Below, piece after piece: positions 6,071 through 7,556 of a stretch of DNA of 7,556 bases (position 1 is its first letter; every line of letters begins with the position of its first letter). A program made the translations under genes and the position numbers. The stretch lies in the NCBI GenBank assembly GCA_031267635.1, contig JAIRYX010000440.1, positions 1-7,556 on the forward strand, read 5' to 3'. This DNA comes from Planctomycetaceae bacterium. Its GTDB lineage: Bacteria > Planctomycetota > Planctomycetia > Pirellulales > Thermoguttaceae. The notes beneath the pieces are model-generated. The model did not search any database. It was given only the letters and a program-made list of their open reading frames with translations, and was not told where the DNA came from.

Positions 6071-6139
6071 AAAATCCGCTCTGCGGTCTCTGTGCGTCCT
6101 CCTATTTCCATTTTCCGTGAACAAGGACAGATAAGGAAC

Positions 6140-7396
6140 ATGTCAAATCGAAAGACTCGTGAAATTTCAATAGGAATATTGAAAATCGGCGGTTCGCAGC
6201 CGGTGTTGCTGCAAAGTATGTGCGCGACGAAAACGACCGATATATCCGCAACCGCGCGGACGGCGGAGCGTCTTGCCGAAGCCGGCGCGGGATTGGTGCG
6301 AGTTGCGGTGGATAACAAACGAGATGCGGAAGCGTTGCGGGAAATCGCGTCTCAAACCGCCGCGAATCTTTCTGTTGATCTGCATGAAAACTACCGGTTG
6401 GCGGAACTTGTCGCGCCGTATGTGAAAAAAATCCGTTACAATCCGGGACGTCTTCATTATGTCGAACCGCAAATCTCATGGAAAGAAAAAGTCCGCCGTA
6501 TTGCCGATGTTGCCGCCGAATTTGGTTGTGCGCTGCGTGTCGGAGTCAACTGCGGCTCGATTGATCCCGAACAACTTTCCCGCCAAGATACTCGTCTCTC
6601 TCGCCAAGACACTCAACTTGCTCGTCAAGAGACTCGTCCGGACAACCGCGAGAAATGTTCAGACGGTCAAGATTCTTTGCAACGTGATTGCGCCGTCGAT
6701 TCCGTTATTGATTCCATGCCGCTGCTAGCGAGCGCGTTGGAACATTCGGCGTTTCTCGACTCGCTGGGTTTCATGAATTATTGCGTTTCGCTCAAATCGT
6801 CCGATCCGGCGACGGTGATTTGCGTCAATCGTGAATTTGCGAAACGCCGTCCGGACACGCCGATTCATCTGGGCTTGACGGAAGCGGGACTACCGCCGGA
6901 AGCGGTACTGAAATCGCGAGCCGCGCTGGAGCCGCTTCTTGCGGAAGGGATCGGCGACACGCTGCGTGTTTCGTTGACGGTTCCCAACGACCGTAAACAG
7001 GAAGAAATTCAAGCGGGACGTTTGATTCTCGATAACGTTGCGCGCGGAGAGATTCTCACGCCGGAGCGATTGCCCCAACTTTTGAAGACGCGTCTGAACA
7101 TCATTAGTTGTCCAAGTTGCTCGCGAGTGGAAAACGGTGTTTTTGTAGAGCTTGCGGAAAGAATCAGAGAAGCGTCGCGTTTTGCGGCGGATTTTCCTGT
7201 AACCATCGCTGTCATGGGTTGTCGCGTGAACGGTCCCGGCGAAACGGATAACGCGGATATCGGGATTTGGTGCGGTGCGTCGCAGGCGAATCTCAAACGA
7301 GGCAAAACGCTTGTCGGCACGTTTGACTACGAGGAAATCATCCCGCGATTGCTTGAGGAGTTGCGGGCAAAAATAAAGAACTCTTGTGACTCATGA
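6140..7396 (+). CDS. ispG: 4-hydroxy-3-methylbut-2-en-1-yl diphosphate synthase IspG (GcpE)
   Basis: The product is 418 residues. IspG is an iron-sulfur enzyme of the MEP pathway that reductively converts 2-C-methylerythritol 2,4-cyclodiphosphate to HMBPP for isoprenoid synthesis. The [4Fe-4S] ligands are visible as C324 and C327 in ISCPSCSR, C361 in VMGCRVNGPGE and E368 in the same motif. TIM-barrel signatures are PVLLQSM, KTTD, KIRYNPGR, LRVGVNCGS, CVSLKSSD, HLGLTEAG and EGIGDTLRVSL. The ATG at 6140 aligns with the family N-terminus; a GTG at 6092 would add 16 unsupported residues. AAGGA (6123-6127) lies 12 bases upstream and TAAGGA (6132-6137) only 2, so ribosome-binding spacing is not ideal. 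It follows pepT by 69 bp. A repeat insert sits at residues about 145-185. Confidence 0.96.
   Translation: MSNRKTREISIGILKIGGSQPVLLQSMCATKTTDISATARTAERLAEAGAGLVRVAVDNKRDAEALREIASQTAANLSVDLHENYRLAELVAPYVKKIRYNPGRLHYVEPQISWKEKVRRIADVAAEFGCALRVGVNCGSIDPEQLSRQDTRLSRQDTQLARQETRPDNREKCSDGQDSLQRDCAVDSVIDSMPLLASALEHSAFLDSLGFMNYCVSLKSSDPATVICVNREFAKRRPDTPIHLGLTEAGLPPEAVLKSRAALEPLLAEGIGDTLRVSLTVPNDRKQEEIQAGRLILDNVARGEILTPERLPQLLKTRLNIISCPSCSRVENGVFVELAERIREASRFAADFPVTIAVMGCRVNGPGETDNADIGIWCGASQANLKRGKTLVGTFDYEEIIPRLLEELRAKIKNSCDS
6575..6637 (+). repeat. Three in-frame 21-bp repeats inside ispG
   Basis: Three adjacent 21-bp units encode the heptapeptide L-(S/A)-R-Q-(D/E)-T-(R/Q), followed by PDNREKCSDGQD, also polar. 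The insert falls after VNCGSIDPEQ and before the ALEHSAFLDSLGF helix, at the place where other IspG proteins have a variable connection between barrel strands. It is highly charged and probably disordered and surface exposed. Confidence 0.85.
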
Positions 7397-7515
7397 GTTC
7401 TCAAAGCATCTCCCAAATTGATCAAAAGGAAGCCGAACAGTTTTTCGCAATGATTCCTGCAAAGGGCGGAAAAACTGTTTTTTCGTTTCCCGAACGCGAA
7501 TCGCTCATTGCGTAA
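7393..7515 (+). CDS. Possible 40-residue ORF overlapping the ispG stop
   Basis: The ATG at 7393 overlaps the ispG TGA as ATGA, the usual arrangement for translational coupling. The peptide begins MSSQSISQIDQKEAEQFF and ends ERESLIA, with no recognised family. Against it, a terminator-like hairpin (7436-7483) lies inside the frame, and the length is modest for a chance ORF. Either the ORF is fortuitous or the hairpin is not a terminator. Confidence 0.25.
   Translation: MSSQSISQIDQKEAEQFFAMIPAKGGKTVFSFPERESLIA
7436..7483 (+). terminator. Rho-independent-like terminator after ispG
   Basis: AACAGTTTTTC (7436-7446) pairs perfectly with GAAAAACTGTT (7469-7479) over 11 bp, with a 22-base loop, and the right arm runs into six T (7478-7483). 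The stem is A/T-rich and the loop long, so strength is uncertain. The position, 40 bases past the ispG stop, suits the end of the rightward transcript. Confidence 0.5.
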
Positions 7516-7516
7516 C

Positions 7517-7556
7517 ATGAGTAAACAACCCTATCTCGGACGGAATCAAGACTCTA
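7517..7556 (+). CDS. Possible start of a new gene at the window edge
   Basis: An ATG at 7517 opens a frame that stays open to the edge and begins MSKQPYLGRNQDS. There are only 13 codons and no Shine-Dalgarno, so this is a weak call based on position alone. Confidence 0.2.
   Translation, partial: MSKQPYLGRNQDS

Noticed and set aside
5495..6124. 209-codon minus-strand ORF opposite pepT
   Set aside because: It lies wholly across the conserved, catalytically complete pepT frame and shows no recognisable domain.
6092..6139. GTG start giving a 16-residue longer IspG
   Set aside because: The extension does not match the family N-terminus, while the ATG at 6140 aligns well.
3901..7522. 13-mer GCGTAACATGAGT at 3901-3913 and 7510-7522
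   Set aside because: A match of this length is within chance expectation for a 7.5-kb window, and the flanks do not align.

Overview
The window looks like bacterial chromosome, most likely from a planctomycete or a close relative. This is inferred from the flavour of the proteins: a large GT-C-type membrane protein with a C-terminal domain carrying an RSPGNYGY motif, an IspG whose core reads VNCGS, and several genes with weak or no Shine-Dalgarno sequences. No rRNA or marker gene confirms the assignment.

Layout from left to right. (1) Positions 1-152, minus strand: the N-terminus of a helix-turn-helix protein that resembles an IS630-like transposase and runs out of the window. Just upstream lies a nested inverted repeat (168-252) that may be an insertion-sequence end. 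(2) Positions 377-2848, minus strand: a multi-pass membrane glycosyltransferase-like protein. (3) Positions 2891-3980: about 1.1 kb with no convincing gene but a highly organised set of repeats. Its centre is an AT-rich array in which a 6-bp core, C(A/T)TA(A/T)G, recurs at exactly 21-bp steps for 14 units (3221-3514) with no insertion or deletion. The array is flanked by wings in inverted orientation, made of a different 21-bp unit family, then by blocks of 9-bp repeats, and finally by two identical 17-bp hairpins (3022-3038 and 3844-3860). (4) Positions 3981-4643: a conserved-looking hypothetical protein with a helical N-terminus and a beta-rich C-terminus. (5) Positions 4742-6070: peptidase T (pepT), with all catalytic residues present. 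(6) Positions 6140-7396: IspG of the MEP isoprenoid pathway, with its three cluster cysteines. (7) A 40-codon ORF overlaps the ispG stop by ATGA, but a terminator-like hairpin lies inside it. A possible new gene starts at 7517.

The rightward genes at 3981, 4742 and 6140 could be co-transcribed (gaps of 98 and 69 bp), but they share no pathway. The leftward membrane protein is divergent from them, and the repeat region lies between. A second theme is that all three long genes carry short-period, in-frame tandem repeats inserted in a loop of an otherwise conserved fold: period 15 bp in the membrane protein, 21 bp in pepT and 21 bp in ispG. The genome therefore seems prone to generate or tolerate short-period repeats both between and inside genes.

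The 21-bp array with its inverted wings is the best candidate for something undescribed. The sequence shows the periodicity directly. Its function (protein-binding array, partition or replication site, phased bent DNA, or non-coding mobile repeat) cannot be decided here.
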